From contig JAGKSW010000060.1 of NCBI GenBank assembly GCA_018993265.1, forward strand, positions 1-43,481: a DNA stretch of 43,481 nt, given 5' to 3'. The notes beneath the pieces are model-generated. The model had not been told where the DNA came from and searched no databases. It saw nothing but the letters and a program-made list of their open reading frames with translations. Each line of letters opens with the position of its first letter. Within the stretch, counting starts at the first letter, position 1. A program made the position numbers and the translations under genes. This document shows positions 1-8,256 of this stretch, one piece after another. Source of the DNA: Nostoc sp. TH1S01 (GTDB lineage Bacteria > Cyanobacteriota > Cyanobacteriia > Cyanobacteriales > Nostocaceae).

Positions 1-78
1 TCACGACTCGTAAAGTTAAAGGGTAAAGATGAAGCGATCGCTGTTTACGAACTTCAGATTAAATCCCAAAAATCGTAA
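1..78 (+). CDS. C-terminal end of a probable class III adenylate/guanylate cyclase (partial)
   Basis: Frame 1 is open from the window edge to TAA at 76-78, giving 25 residues. The segment VKLKGKDEAIAVYEL matches the typical end of class III nucleotide cyclase domains, where a V-K-G-K-x-x-x-V-x-V-Y-E strand closes the catalytic domain. A HIP1 site (GCGATCGC) lies inside it, as is common in coding DNA here. Only the tail is visible, so the upstream domains and catalytic residues cannot be judged. The family call rests on one short motif. Confidence 0.5.
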   Translation, partial: SRLVKLKGKDEAIAVYELQIKSQKS

Positions 79-110
79 ATTCAGGACGCAAGACCTTGCA
101 CCCCTATTCC

Positions 111-887
111 TTATTCTTCTTCAGGCAGAGTCAAAATTTCTACACCATCTTCTGTTACCACAATAGTATGTTCAAATTGTGCTGACAATTTGCGATCGCG
201 CGTCACAGCTGTCCAACCATCACTCAGCATTTCTACTGCCCAAGTGCCTTCGTTAATCATCGGCTCGATGGTAAATACCATTCCTGGTCTCAGGCGCTTA
301 CCTTTCCCACGTGTACCATAGTGCGGTACATCGGGCGCAGTATGGAAAATATTACTGATGCCGTGTCCGACAAAATCGCGGACTACAGAAAAACCCTCAG
401 ACTCAGCATACTCTTGAATTGCTGCCCCAATATCACCAATCTTAGCTCCTGGTTTCACCTCAGCAATACCCCGATAAAGGCACTCTTGAGTTACTTCTAC
501 CAATTTTTTCGCTGTTTCTGAAGGCTCACCCACAATAAATGTCTTCGATGTATCACCGTGATAGCCATCTACAATCGGCGTAACATCAATATTAATAATG
601 TCACCCTCTTTCAGGATTTGTTTAGCATTGGGAATGCCATGACAGATTACCTCATTGACGCTGGTACAGATTGACTTGGGAAAACCTTTATAGCCAAGGG
701 GCGCGCTTTTTGCGCCGTGAGCTTGTGTCCAACGTTCAGCTTCATCATTGAGTTCGAGTGTACTTACCCCAGGTTTCACTAGTGGTTCCAGATGCTCTAG
801 AAGTTTAGCTGCCAAGCGTCCTGCTCGACGCATTTTTTCAATTTCTCTTGAGGATAAAATAACGATTGTTTCGGTTTTCATGGGCAT
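111..887 (-). CDS. map: Type I methionine aminopeptidase
   Basis: Cytosolic metalloprotease that removes the initiator Met from nascent proteins. The 258 residues match the usual length for type I enzymes. The five metal ligands of the pita-bread fold can be followed: Asp in NIDVTPIVDGYHGD, a second Asp in HGDTSKTF, His in VGHGI, Glu in FTIEPM and Glu in QFEHT. The start ATG (885-887) overlaps the stop of the upstream bvdR gene by one base (TAATG), implying translational coupling. A second in-frame ATG two codons in (879-881) is an equally possible start. Cyanobacteria carry several map paralogues; which one this is cannot be told. Confidence 0.95.
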   Translation of the reverse strand: MPMKTETIVILSSREIEKMRRAGRLAAKLLEHLEPLVKPGVSTLELNDEAERWTQAHGAKSAPLGYKGFPKSICTSVNEVICHGIPNAKQILKEGDIINIDVTPIVDGYHGDTSKTFIVGEPSETAKKLVEVTQECLYRGIAEVKPGAKIGDIGAAIQEYAESEGFSVVRDFVGHGISNIFHTAPDVPHYGTRGKGKRLRPGMVFTIEPMINEGTWAVEMLSDGWTAVTRDRKLSAQFEHTIVVTEDGVEILTLPEEE

Positions 888-1885
888 TAATCTAAAGCAT
901 CATTCAAAAATATAGTTAGTCCTGTTTTTGCTGCTTTTTGGGCAGCATCAGCCACCTTGAGGGTGTATAAACTTTCTTCTGGGGTGACATACAAGGGTGT
1001 GCCATTAAACAGATAGTCTAAGACCATAGTTGTGTCTTTGGCGAATAAACCCCGACGCGTTCCCACATCTATTGCTGTGGTTTCTCCGGCTTGGATTAAG
1101 TATCCAGTATTACCATCAAAAATTAAAGCGCCTTTTTCGCCGTGAACTTCAAATTTCCGCTCTGGCTGCCAAATAGTTTCGCCTTTGGCGTAAATTACTT
1201 GTGCTAACAGTCCACTGTGAAAGCACAGTTGACTCATACACATACAGGTTTGGTAGTATTCTGATTCTACTGCCCAATATCGCTGATGACAGTTAACTGT
1301 AAAGACTTTACCGAACAAATCAATCAGACGATGCAATCGAGAAATTGCCCCAATTAAAGGAAAGCCAAATAATTCATGATTATAAGTCCACTTGCGCGGT
1401 GCGGGATTTTGGGGATTGATGGTACTGTAGCGCACATAAAACACCTCACCAACTTTATCTAAGTTTTGTTTTAAAGCTTGGTGTAAGCCACCCAAAAGTT
1501 CTATGTGTTCCACATGCAGCAATTTCTTTTGGGCTTTTGCTAAGGCAATGATTTCTTCTGCTTCTGCTAAATCTACCGACAAGGGATATTCTACAATTAC
1601 ATGTTTGCCGTGGGTGAGGGCAGCACGGGCGATCGCTCCATGATCTCGATTCACTGTGGAGATCACTACCATATCCACATCTTCCCGTGCTACTAACTCT
1701 TGCCACGAATTTAAAGCTGTGGTTTGGTATTCTTTTGCAAAAATTTCTGTTGTTTCCGGGGTATGACCAACAACTGCGGCGAGATGCGTTCGCGAAGCGT
1801 GCGCCCCGCGCTCTCGCTCATCTTGCAGCAGTGCTTCTGCTCTAAGTTTTGCTGCATACCCAGTACCTACCAAGCCGACGCGCAC
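887..1885 (-). CDS. bvdR: Biliverdin reductase (Gfo/Idh/MocA fold)
   Basis: Reduces biliverdin IXalpha to bilirubin with NAD(P)H and is linked to phycobiliprotein metabolism. The 332-residue protein starts with a Rossmann motif (VGLVGTGYAA, residues 3-12). It follows the Synechocystis BvdR sequence I recall closely, including KHVIVEYPLS, LLHVEHIELLGG, RKWTYNHELFGFPL and the GTRRGLF stretch near the C-terminus. The start is GTG at 1883-1885. About 22 residues in, the protein carries an extra arginine-rich stretch (ERGAHASR) absent from the Synechocystis protein. Its DNA looks like a cyanobacterial palindromic repeat inserted in frame (see findings). The stop overlaps the start of map by one base. 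Confidence 0.88.
   Translation of the reverse strand: MRVGLVGTGYAAKLRAEALLQDERERGAHASRTHLAAVVGHTPETTEIFAKEYQTTALNSWQELVAREDVDMVVISTVNRDHGAIARAALTHGKHVIVEYPLSVDLAEAEEIIALAKAQKKLLHVEHIELLGGLHQALKQNLDKVGEVFYVRYSTINPQNPAPRKWTYNHELFGFPLIGAISRLHRLIDLFGKVFTVNCHQRYWAVESEYYQTCMCMSQLCFHSGLLAQVIYAKGETIWQPERKFEVHGEKGALIFDGNTGYLIQAGETTAIDVGTRRGLFAKDTTMVLDYLFNGTPLYVTPEESLYTLKVADAAQKAAKTGLTIFLNDALD
1781..1826. repeat. Palindrome-rich repeat inserted in frame into bvdR
   Basis: GC-rich stretch containing CGTTCGCGAAGCG and CGCGCTCTCGC, unlike the surrounding AT-richer coding sequence. Sequences of this type are scattered through Nostoc genomes. Here it keeps the bvdR reading frame and adds roughly eight residues. 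Confidence 0.5.
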
Positions 1886-2503
<618 letters not shown>

Positions 2504-2545
2504 GAGTTACGTGTCTGAACCAAAAATCTCTTGCAAGAGTAATTA

Positions 2546-2612
2546 AAGTTGAAAAAGTTACAGCAGCACATATAGAGAATTTTTCTCTTTTCTATTTGTG
2601 CTTTTTCAACTT
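2546..2612 (+). terminator. Long hairpin after petF
   Basis: A perfect 12-bp outer stem (AAGTTGAAAAAG at 2546-2557 with CTTTTTCAACTT at 2601-2612) encloses an inner stem AGAGAA/TTCTCT. It lies 43 bases past the petF stop. It could act as terminator or as a stabilising 3' end for the ferredoxin mRNA. Confidence 0.65.
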
Positions 2613-2647
2613 GAGTTGACAAAAGATTTCATTAAAATTCTCACCTT

Positions 2648-2684
2648 AAGCAGGAACAAACATAATTGTTGTGTTCCTGCTTTA
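2648..2684. terminator. Bidirectional terminator between petF and the SpoIID gene
   Basis: The 11-bp stem AAGCAGGAACA (2648-2658) pairs with TGTTCCTGCTT (2672-2682) and is followed by a short T run. It sits in the gap between two convergent genes and can serve both. Confidence 0.75.
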
Positions 2685-2695
2685 TTAGTAGGAAT

Positions 2696-4363
2696 TTAAA
2701 ACTTAATCTTGTCGTTGAAGATTTGGATTTTCGTTCCCGGATAGTAAAACTGGAGAATTTTTGGCGTTTCCCAACCCAGTTTGGCTAAATTTTGTGCGCC
2801 AGTCTGACTCAAGCCGACACCGTGTCCTAGTCCACCACCAATGAAGGCGTATCCCCACAATTCGGGTTTACCTTTATTTAAAGGTTGTAAGTAAAACAAT
2901 GTACTGACAGGTGCAGCAAAGGCACTGCGTACTTCGTCTTTGTGTAAAGTAAATACGCCAATATCGGTTTTGACAGCTAATTCGAGGATGCGTCCACTTT
3001 GACTACGCTTGGTAACTGCGATCGCTTCAATTGTTTTAAATTTGGAGTATGGGTTGTTTTTCACCCGCAAGAATTTTTGCAAATCTTTAGCAATATTTTC
3101 GATGGAAGTTTCTTTGTGCCAACGAAATACATCCCAGTCACTTTCATTAAAGCCTTGCTTCATGTTGATAAATTTGCGGAAGTTATCTTCATCGGCCAAA
3201 CTCTGTTGTGATAGATTCCAAAAATTAATCGGCGCATCTACTACTGGTTTTAAATAAGGACGGTCTTCACCATTCCAAACATCACTAAAAAAGGCTGTGA
3301 CACCACCAGTTGTGGAAGAATACAAGGCATCAATTAGCTGGTTGTTATAAGTTAATACCATGCCTTTAGTTGCAGCGATCGCTTGATCTGTTTTGCTGGT
3401 TGCCCCACTCAGTCCGTAATAAACTTGACAGTGAGTATCAGCACATAATTGGTAGTTATCAACAGCAAATCTTCGCAAATTTCTTAAAGCGTAGGTGCGG
3501 GCTAAAATTGCTTGCGCTTCTAAGGCGGCTTTGGGCGCATTTGTCCCAATTTCGTTGGGAACAACACCACGTAAATAAGTTTCTAAAGATACTTCATTTA
3601 CTAATGTATATGTGCCGTAAGCATTGGGCTGCAATGCCATTCGCCCTGCATACAAACGGCCAGTCCCAGATTTGTCACTTTTGTTGAGGCGAATTAAGTT
3701 TTTATCGGCACTGATGGCTAAATTCATTGGGCTGTAACGTTTGCCATTCACTACCCAACTGATTTTCGGCACTTGTTTTTGGACTTTGGTATCGAGATAT
3801 GCCATTTTTGCGCCAGACTTTTGCAAGTTCTGCAATAACAATCGACGCAATAAAGGCGTACTATAAACATCCCGCTTTGCCCAGACTTGCCAACGTTCTG
3901 GCTGGGAAATTTCTACTTCTATCCCTTGAGAACGCCACTGGTTGGCACTATCTTCTGCTGTTTCAAAGGTACGGTATGTTCCTAAAACCACCACTTCCTC
4001 AACGACAGGTTTTGCCAAAGCTTGCATAACTGTTTCTAGTTTTACAGGCTTGTCGGTGACTATGGTTTGTTGCTTATTACCTGCTGGAAATTTTAACCGC
4101 AAGCGATCGCCTTTTGTTGGTTCTAGTTGTAGCTTAGCTGTGGATTTTTCTCCAAATCTCTGAACAATTCCTACTCTTAACTCTACGTCTTTGCTGTTGC
4201 TCCCAGGCCCAGATGCAGCTGTCAGCCCCAATAAGCAAAATGTCGTGATTACCGTATAAGACAAACGCCAAAACGAAAATTCGATTGTGACTTGATTCTG
4301 CCTTTTCGTATTGCGCTGGGGCAGAGTTACCATTTGCTTCGTAGCGTAGTGGTTTTGTCGCAT
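2696..4363 (-). CDS. SpoIID/LytB-domain cell wall protein
   Basis: A 555-residue protein with a single hydrophobic segment near residues 33-50, probably an uncleaved or late signal anchor placing the rest in the periplasm. Residues of about 115-200 (VVVLGTYRTFETAEDSANQW and following) resemble a SPOR-like peptidoglycan-binding region. The C-terminal half is a SpoIID/amidase-enhancer domain: RGVVPNEIG, ALEAQAILARTYAL, DTHCQVYYGL, STTGGVTAF and the terminal GLGHGVGLSQTGA. In sporulating Bacillus SpoIID is a lytic transglycosylase. In cyanobacteria the family is presumed to remodel septal or lateral peptidoglycan, which I infer only. Monocistronic, convergent with petF. Confidence 0.85.
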   Translation of the reverse strand: MRQNHYATKQMVTLPQRNTKRQNQVTIEFSFWRLSYTVITTFCLLGLTAASGPGSNSKDVELRVGIVQRFGEKSTAKLQLEPTKGDRLRLKFPAGNKQQTIVTDKPVKLETVMQALAKPVVEEVVVLGTYRTFETAEDSANQWRSQGIEVEISQPERWQVWAKRDVYSTPLLRRLLLQNLQKSGAKMAYLDTKVQKQVPKISWVVNGKRYSPMNLAISADKNLIRLNKSDKSGTGRLYAGRMALQPNAYGTYTLVNEVSLETYLRGVVPNEIGTNAPKAALEAQAILARTYALRNLRRFAVDNYQLCADTHCQVYYGLSGATSKTDQAIAATKGMVLTYNNQLIDALYSSTTGGVTAFFSDVWNGEDRPYLKPVVDAPINFWNLSQQSLADEDNFRKFINMKQGFNESDWDVFRWHKETSIENIAKDLQKFLRVKNNPYSKFKTIEAIAVTKRSQSGRILELAVKTDIGVFTLHKDEVRSAFAAPVSTLFYLQPLNKGKPELWGYAFIGGGLGHGVGLSQTGAQNLAKLGWETPKILQFYYPGTKIQIFNDKIKF

Positions 4364-4478
4364 GAACGCTCCAATAGTACCATTACCAATTTAGCTACCT
4401 AAATTACTTGCAAATCAAAGTCATAATGACTATGATTTATTTATAGGCACAGAATAGAATTAGTTGGATCAACTCCTT

Positions 4479-4742
4479 ATGGCTAAAGTCCAAGAAATTC
4501 CATTAAATCAAATTAAACGTCCGCTGCCCCGTGCTAACGATCCACAGAAGGTAAGAGCCTTAATGGAATCCATTGCGGAAATTGGGCAGCAAGAACCCAT
4601 CGATGTTTTAGAAGTAGACGGACAATATTATGGCTTTTCTGGCTGCCATCGTTATGAAGCTTGCCAGCGTTTAGGCCAAGAAACCATATTAGCCAGAGTC
4701 CGTAAAGCTCCCCGTAGCGTTCTTAAGATGCACTTCGCATAA
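4479..4742 (+). CDS. srxA: Sulfiredoxin
   Basis: ATP-dependent enzyme that reduces the sulfinic acid form of over-oxidised 2-Cys peroxiredoxin. The signature FSGCHRYEACQRLG is present, with catalytic Cys56 and ParB-like fold elements. I chose the ATG at 4479 (87 residues, MAKVQEIPL); an upstream in-frame TTG at 4464 is the alternative. It is followed by heptamer repeats and dps, which places two oxidative-stress genes side by side. The region between the srxA and SpoIID starts is short (about 115 bases) and must hold both promoters. Confidence 0.93.
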   Translation: MAKVQEIPLNQIKRPLPRANDPQKVRALMESIAEIGQQEPIDVLEVDGQYYGFSGCHRYEACQRLGQETILARVRKAPRSVLKMHFA

Positions 4743-4743
4743 A

Positions 4744-4771
4744 GAAGTATGAAGTATGAAGTGTGAAGTAC
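4744..4771. repeat. Tandem heptamer repeat (GAAGTAT type)
   Basis: Four consecutive seven-base units: GAAGTAT, GAAGTAT, GAAGTGT, GAAGTAC. The same unit recurs at about 11604-11632 and, inverted, at 18738-18772. It belongs to the short tandemly repeated repetitive sequences known in heterocystous cyanobacteria. Confidence 0.8.
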
Positions 4772-4847
4772 GAAATTTCATAATTCAGCCTTTAAACTTC
4801 ATCATTCTTAGTCCTTAATTCTCAAATAATAAGTTTAGGAGAAAATT

Positions 4848-5339
4848 ATGTCATCTCAAGCAACAGTAAAAAATGTAAATATTGGTATCGACGAAGAAAA
4901 TAGAACCAAAATTGCTGAAGGATTGTCGCGTCTGCTGGCTGATACTTACACACTTTATTTAAAAACTCATAACTTCCACTGGAATGTTACTGGGCCAATG
5001 TTCCAAACATTACACCTGATGTTTGAAACCCAGTATACAGAATTAGCTTTAGCAGTAGATTTAATCGCGGAACGCATCAGAGCCTTGGGTTATCCAGCAC
5101 CCGGAACTTATAGCGAATATGCCAAACTCAGTTCAATTCCTGAAACGCCAGGAGTTCCGAAAGCTAAGGAGATGATTCAGTTACTAGTAGAAGGACAAGA
5201 GGCTGTAGTGCGAACTGCGCGGTCGATTTTTCCGATAGTAGATGAAGTCAACGACGAACCCACCGCCGATTTGTTAACTCAGCGGATGCAAGTGCATGAA
5301 AAGACTGCTTGGATGTTGAGAAGTTTGCTGGAAGAATAG
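4848..5339 (+). CDS. dps: Dps-family ferritin-like protein
   Basis: Forms a 12-subunit cage that oxidises Fe(II) with hydrogen peroxide and stores iron, in some members also binding DNA. The 163 residues fit the family. By alignment with the Listeria-type site, the inter-subunit ferroxidase ligands would be His44 ([10 protein letters not shown]), His56, Glu60, Asp71 and Glu75 (VDLIAER). The N-terminus is short with few Lys/Arg, so strong DNA binding is doubtful. AGGAGA lies six bases before the ATG. Nostoc species have several Dps paralogues with different catalytic centres; this one looks canonical. Sulfiredoxin lies just upstream. Confidence 0.92.
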   Translation: MSSQATVKNVNIGIDEENRTKIAEGLSRLLADTYTLYLKTHNFHWNVTGPMFQTLHLMFETQYTELALAVDLIAERIRALGYPAPGTYSEYAKLSSIPETPGVPKAKEMIQLLVEGQEAVVRTARSIFPIVDEVNDEPTADLLTQRMQVHEKTAWMLRSLLEE

Positions 5340-5416
5340 AGATGAGGGAATGGGGAGTAGGGAGTAGGGAATAGGTTCTCAATCCCCAAACCTTAGTACC
5401 AATTCTCTAGTAACCA

Positions 5417-6088
5417 ATGCCAAATCCTGATTTCACTCAAAAACTACAAGATTTATCCCAAAAAGTAGGGATTACAAGTTTTAAAGCTTTGAGTAAAGCT
5501 GCTGGGGTTTCCGAACGACAAATCTTGCGGTTACGACGGGGAGAGATACAACAGATCCGAGTAGATGTGTTGTTAAAGTTGGCTTCAGTTCTACAGGTAT
5601 CGTTGAACGAATTAGTCACAACTTTTTCATCACTAGAATTGAGTCAAGCTCATGAAGTATCTACTCAACAAATGTTACAAAAGATTGCAGATTTAAAAAC
5701 AGAATACCAGCGATCGCAATTACAAATAGAACAACAGCGAGATTTATTACTCCAAGAATTCCAGCAGTCAAGTTTGCAACTGCTGGAATCTTTATTATTA
5801 CAATTTCCAGCCGCAGCTCAAAAAGCACGAGAAAATCCGCAGTTGGAGGCGGTGAAGATATTACCATTAGTGGAAAACCCACTCAAAAAACTTTTACAAG
5901 CTTGGGGTATAGAAGCGATCGCACCTGTAGGCGCAGAAATCCCCTACAATCCCCAACTGCATCAATTAATGACAGGAACAGTACAGCCTGGCGAATTAGT
6001 CAAAGTCCGCTACAGTGGCTACTTGCAAGGCGATAAACTGCTCTATCGAGCGAAAGTAAGTCCTATCGATACCCTTGGGATAGGTTGA
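5417..6088 (+). CDS. Helix-turn-helix protein with coiled coil and GrpE-like C-terminal domain
   Basis: The 223 residues fall into three parts. Residues 1-70 are an XRE-type helix-turn-helix (KALSKAAGVSERQILRLRRGE, then LLKLASVLQVSLNELV). Residues of about 80-130 are a Gln/Glu-rich coiled coil (LKTEYQRSQLQIEQQRDLLL). Residues of about 155-220 resemble the beta-domain of GrpE: a W-G-I-E-x-I-x-P-V-G-x-x-x-x-x-P stretch, LHQLMTGTVQPGE, then GYLQGDKLLYRAKV. GrpE is the nucleotide exchange factor of DnaK, so this may be a DNA-binding regulator that touches Hsp70. The GrpE assignment is from remembered motif spacing. Genes beside it (sulfiredoxin, Dps) are also stress genes. Confidence 0.75.
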   Translation: MPNPDFTQKLQDLSQKVGITSFKALSKAAGVSERQILRLRRGEIQQIRVDVLLKLASVLQVSLNELVTTFSSLELSQAHEVSTQQMLQKIADLKTEYQRSQLQIEQQRDLLLQEFQQSSLQLLESLLLQFPAAAQKARENPQLEAVKILPLVENPLKKLLQAWGIEAIAPVGAEIPYNPQLHQLMTGTVQPGELVKVRYSGYLQGDKLLYRAKVSPIDTLGIG

Positions 6089-6575
6089 GAATTTTTGCTT
6101 CATTTCTCCTTTTTAGTTGCACTAATTTTTGTTAAAAAAATTACATATTTTGGGAATAATAACAAGGTTGGGGCGATCGCTTCTGAAAATATCCATCAAT
6201 TTCTTCATGGATTCACCATCTTGTTAAATAGATTTTGATGTTCTTGCTACAAAAATTACTTTGGCTTCTCAGTTATGTTCATATATCTAACTCTTTCGTT
6301 GCAATTTTGAAAAACTTAATTGCAAAAATTTCGTTTTGTCATCTAAGTTACGGCCAGATGAATAAACAATGTTTATGTATTTATCAATTTTTGTAAATGA
6401 ATTTATGGATACTTCTTAATTTAAATTATGGATATATTATCAACAATCACATCTTAAAAATATTGCCAATCAATCTAGCATTCACTAGTAATAATCACTT
6501 GTATCATGCTAGGTTTCCGCTCACAATGGCTATTATTATATAATACTAGCAAAATCAGAATCTTTTCATACAATA
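6089..6575. other. 487-base AT-rich intergenic region
   Basis: There is one HIP1 site (6174-6181) and otherwise AT-rich sequence with no convincing ORF, tRNA or strong hairpin. The last 60 bases must include the promoter of the STAS gene. Confidence 0.5.
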
Positions 6576-6590
6576 ATGGGAGAAAATATT

Positions 6591-6917
6591 ATGGATCACC
6601 AAGTACAAGTTGTGAAGCTCAACGGCATTATCAACACAAACAATTCACAAAATCTTAGAGAAAATATTACTGATCTTCAAGAAAGCGGTGCCAAAATTGT
6701 GCTAGTTGATTGCCAAGATGTAACATTTATGGATAGTTCTGCTCTGGGTGCTTTAGTATTAGCCTTCAAAACATTAAGAGCTACAGGTACAAAATTAGTT
6801 CTGTGTTCGATTAATGAACAAGTCAGAATTTTATTTGAATTGACTGGTATGGACAAAGTTTTTGAAATTTTTCCTAGCCAAGATGAATTTAAGCAAGTTG
6901 TGCTTTCAAAAAATTAA
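6591..6917 (+). CDS. STAS-domain anti-sigma-factor antagonist
   Basis: A 108-residue single STAS domain of the SpoIIAA/RsbV type. The strand-turn DSSALGALVLAF contains the conserved phosphorylatable serine (Ser49 or Ser50, counted from the ATG at 6591). I prefer 6591 over the upstream ATG at 6576 because GGGAG (6578-6582) is placed eight bases before it. Its neighbour, a receiver-PP2C phosphatase on the other strand, is the classic enzyme that dephosphorylates such proteins. The two stop codons overlap by four bases (6914-6917). The partner anti-sigma kinase is not in the window. Confidence 0.9.
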   Translation: MDHQVQVVKLNGIINTNNSQNLRENITDLQESGAKIVLVDCQDVTFMDSSALGALVLAFKTLRATGTKLVLCSINEQVRILFELTGMDKVFEIFPSQDEFKQVVLSKN

Positions 6918-8050
6918 TTAAATTGAATTTGTAAGATTGATAAGTCATCATCAAATGCCTCTTTGGAGTTTAAAGCAATAAGGTAATTCAATATTTGTTC
7001 TAGTGGGCAATCAAGAGTATTCTGTAAGCTGACCAATATCTGAATTAAACCATCTAAACTCCAAAGAGTTCCATCAGATTTCGTAATTTCGTAAGCCCCA
7101 TCACTAAAAATATAGAGATTACTAAATTCTTCAATTTGACAATAAGCATCAACATATTTTGCTTCCGGAAACATCCCAACTGGCATACCAGGAGTTCTCA
7201 GCAGATGAAATTCTGGACTTTTAGGAGATTTACCAGATACTAATACGGCTGGTGGATGTCCAGCACTAGCATAAACTAACTGCTTGGTAAGTCGATGATA
7301 AACTCCATACCATATAGTGAAGTATTTATCATTTTGATAGTTTATCTGAAAGGTTTCGTTTAGTCCCCGCAGAACATCACTAGGTTGATAGTAATTTAAA
7401 CTTTTTAGTGCCCGCGATCGCAGCAAATTTAAGACAGAAATAGACGGAAGAGTTGCTTTGAGTCCATGTCCGGCTGTATCTAATAAATAAACTGCCAAAT
7501 AATCGTCATCTAACCAATAATAATCGAAACAATCACCACCAAGCTGTCGTGAAGGAATAAAACAAGAATTAATCTTTAATGGTTCGGTTATTGGTAAAGG
7601 TAAAAGCGAACGCACATATTCAGCAGCTTGTGCCAATTCTGTTTCTAAAAGCTGCTTTTGAATTTGTAAATCTCGACTCAATTGATGTAGTCGCAATCCC
7701 GCTCTCACCCTAGCTTTTAATTCATTTTGCTCGATAGGTTTAGTAATAAAATCATCAGCACCAGCATCTAAGCCCTTAACGCGATCGGCAACAGAATCTA
7801 AAGATGTTAATAAAATAAAAAAACTGGTGGATAAGTTCGGATCATTCTTAATATAATTACATACTTCTAGTCCATTTAATACCGGCATAATCCAATCACA
7901 AATAATTAGTGCTGGACGACAGGCGAGCGCCTTGGCAATTCCCTGTTCTCCATTACAGGCAGTAATCACCTCATACCCTTGTTTTTCTAGCAGCCTTTTG
8001 AGAAATACTTGTATTGTTGGATCATCATCAATTACTAATATTTGGAACAT
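6914..8050 (-). CDS. Response regulator with PP2C (SpoIIE/RsbU-type) phosphatase output
   Basis: The 378 residues hold two domains. Residues 1-125 are a receiver: acidic Asp8/Asp9, phosphoacceptor Asp52 (IICDWIMP), and the later Thr and Lys in ILLTS and FITKPI. After a helical linker (about 125-150) comes a PPM-type Ser/Thr phosphatase with RQLGGDCFDYYW, LLDTAGHG, FSDGAYEI and DDLSILQI, the metal-binding Asp set. Phosphorylation of Asp52 by an unseen histidine kinase probably controls dephosphorylation of a STAS antagonist, most simply the convergent neighbour. That pairing is inference from position. Confidence 0.92.
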   Translation of the reverse strand: MFQILVIDDDPTIQVFLKRLLEKQGYEVITACNGEQGIAKALACRPALIICDWIMPVLNGLEVCNYIKNDPNLSTSFFILLTSLDSVADRVKGLDAGADDFITKPIEQNELKARVRAGLRLHQLSRDLQIQKQLLETELAQAAEYVRSLLPLPITEPLKINSCFIPSRQLGGDCFDYYWLDDDYLAVYLLDTAGHGLKATLPSISVLNLLRSRALKSLNYYQPSDVLRGLNETFQINYQNDKYFTIWYGVYHRLTKQLVYASAGHPPAVLVSGKSPKSPEFHLLRTPGMPVGMFPEAKYVDAYCQIEEFSNLYIFSDGAYEITKSDGTLWSLDGLIQILVSLQNTLDCPLEQILNYLIALNSKEAFDDDLSILQIQFN

Positions 8051-8130
8051 AAAAAGTTTGATATAATTAATAATTATTTGATATCATAAAAAATCAAAAA
8101 CCTAAAAGATTTAAAATTTCTCAACTTTAC

Positions 8131-8233
8131 TATAGCAATCCAATGTGAATTGTAAAAATTCATAACCTCAGATCCCCGACTTCTCAAAGAAGCCGGGGAT
8201 CTTGTTGTTCATGCATGATTTAGGACTGTTATA
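8131..8233. repeat. Dispersed stem-loop element with imperfect terminal inverted repeats
   Basis: The outer ends TATAGCAATCC (8131-8141) and GGACTGTTATA (8223-8233) are imperfect inverted repeats (8 of 11). The centre is a strong 14-bp hairpin, GATCCCCGACTTCT (8171-8184) with AGAAGCCGGGGATC (8188-8201). A second, diverged copy lies at about 31097-31170. It has the look of a small non-autonomous element. The central hairpin lies downstream of the minus-strand DUF1350 gene and could also affect transcription there. Confidence 0.6.
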
Positions 8234-8256
8234 TCTGAGCTGGAACATATAAAGAA

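Noticed and set aside
5661-5882. 73-codon antisense frame opposite the HTH-GrpE-like gene
   Set aside because: It is a shadow of the coiled-coil codons with no start signals.
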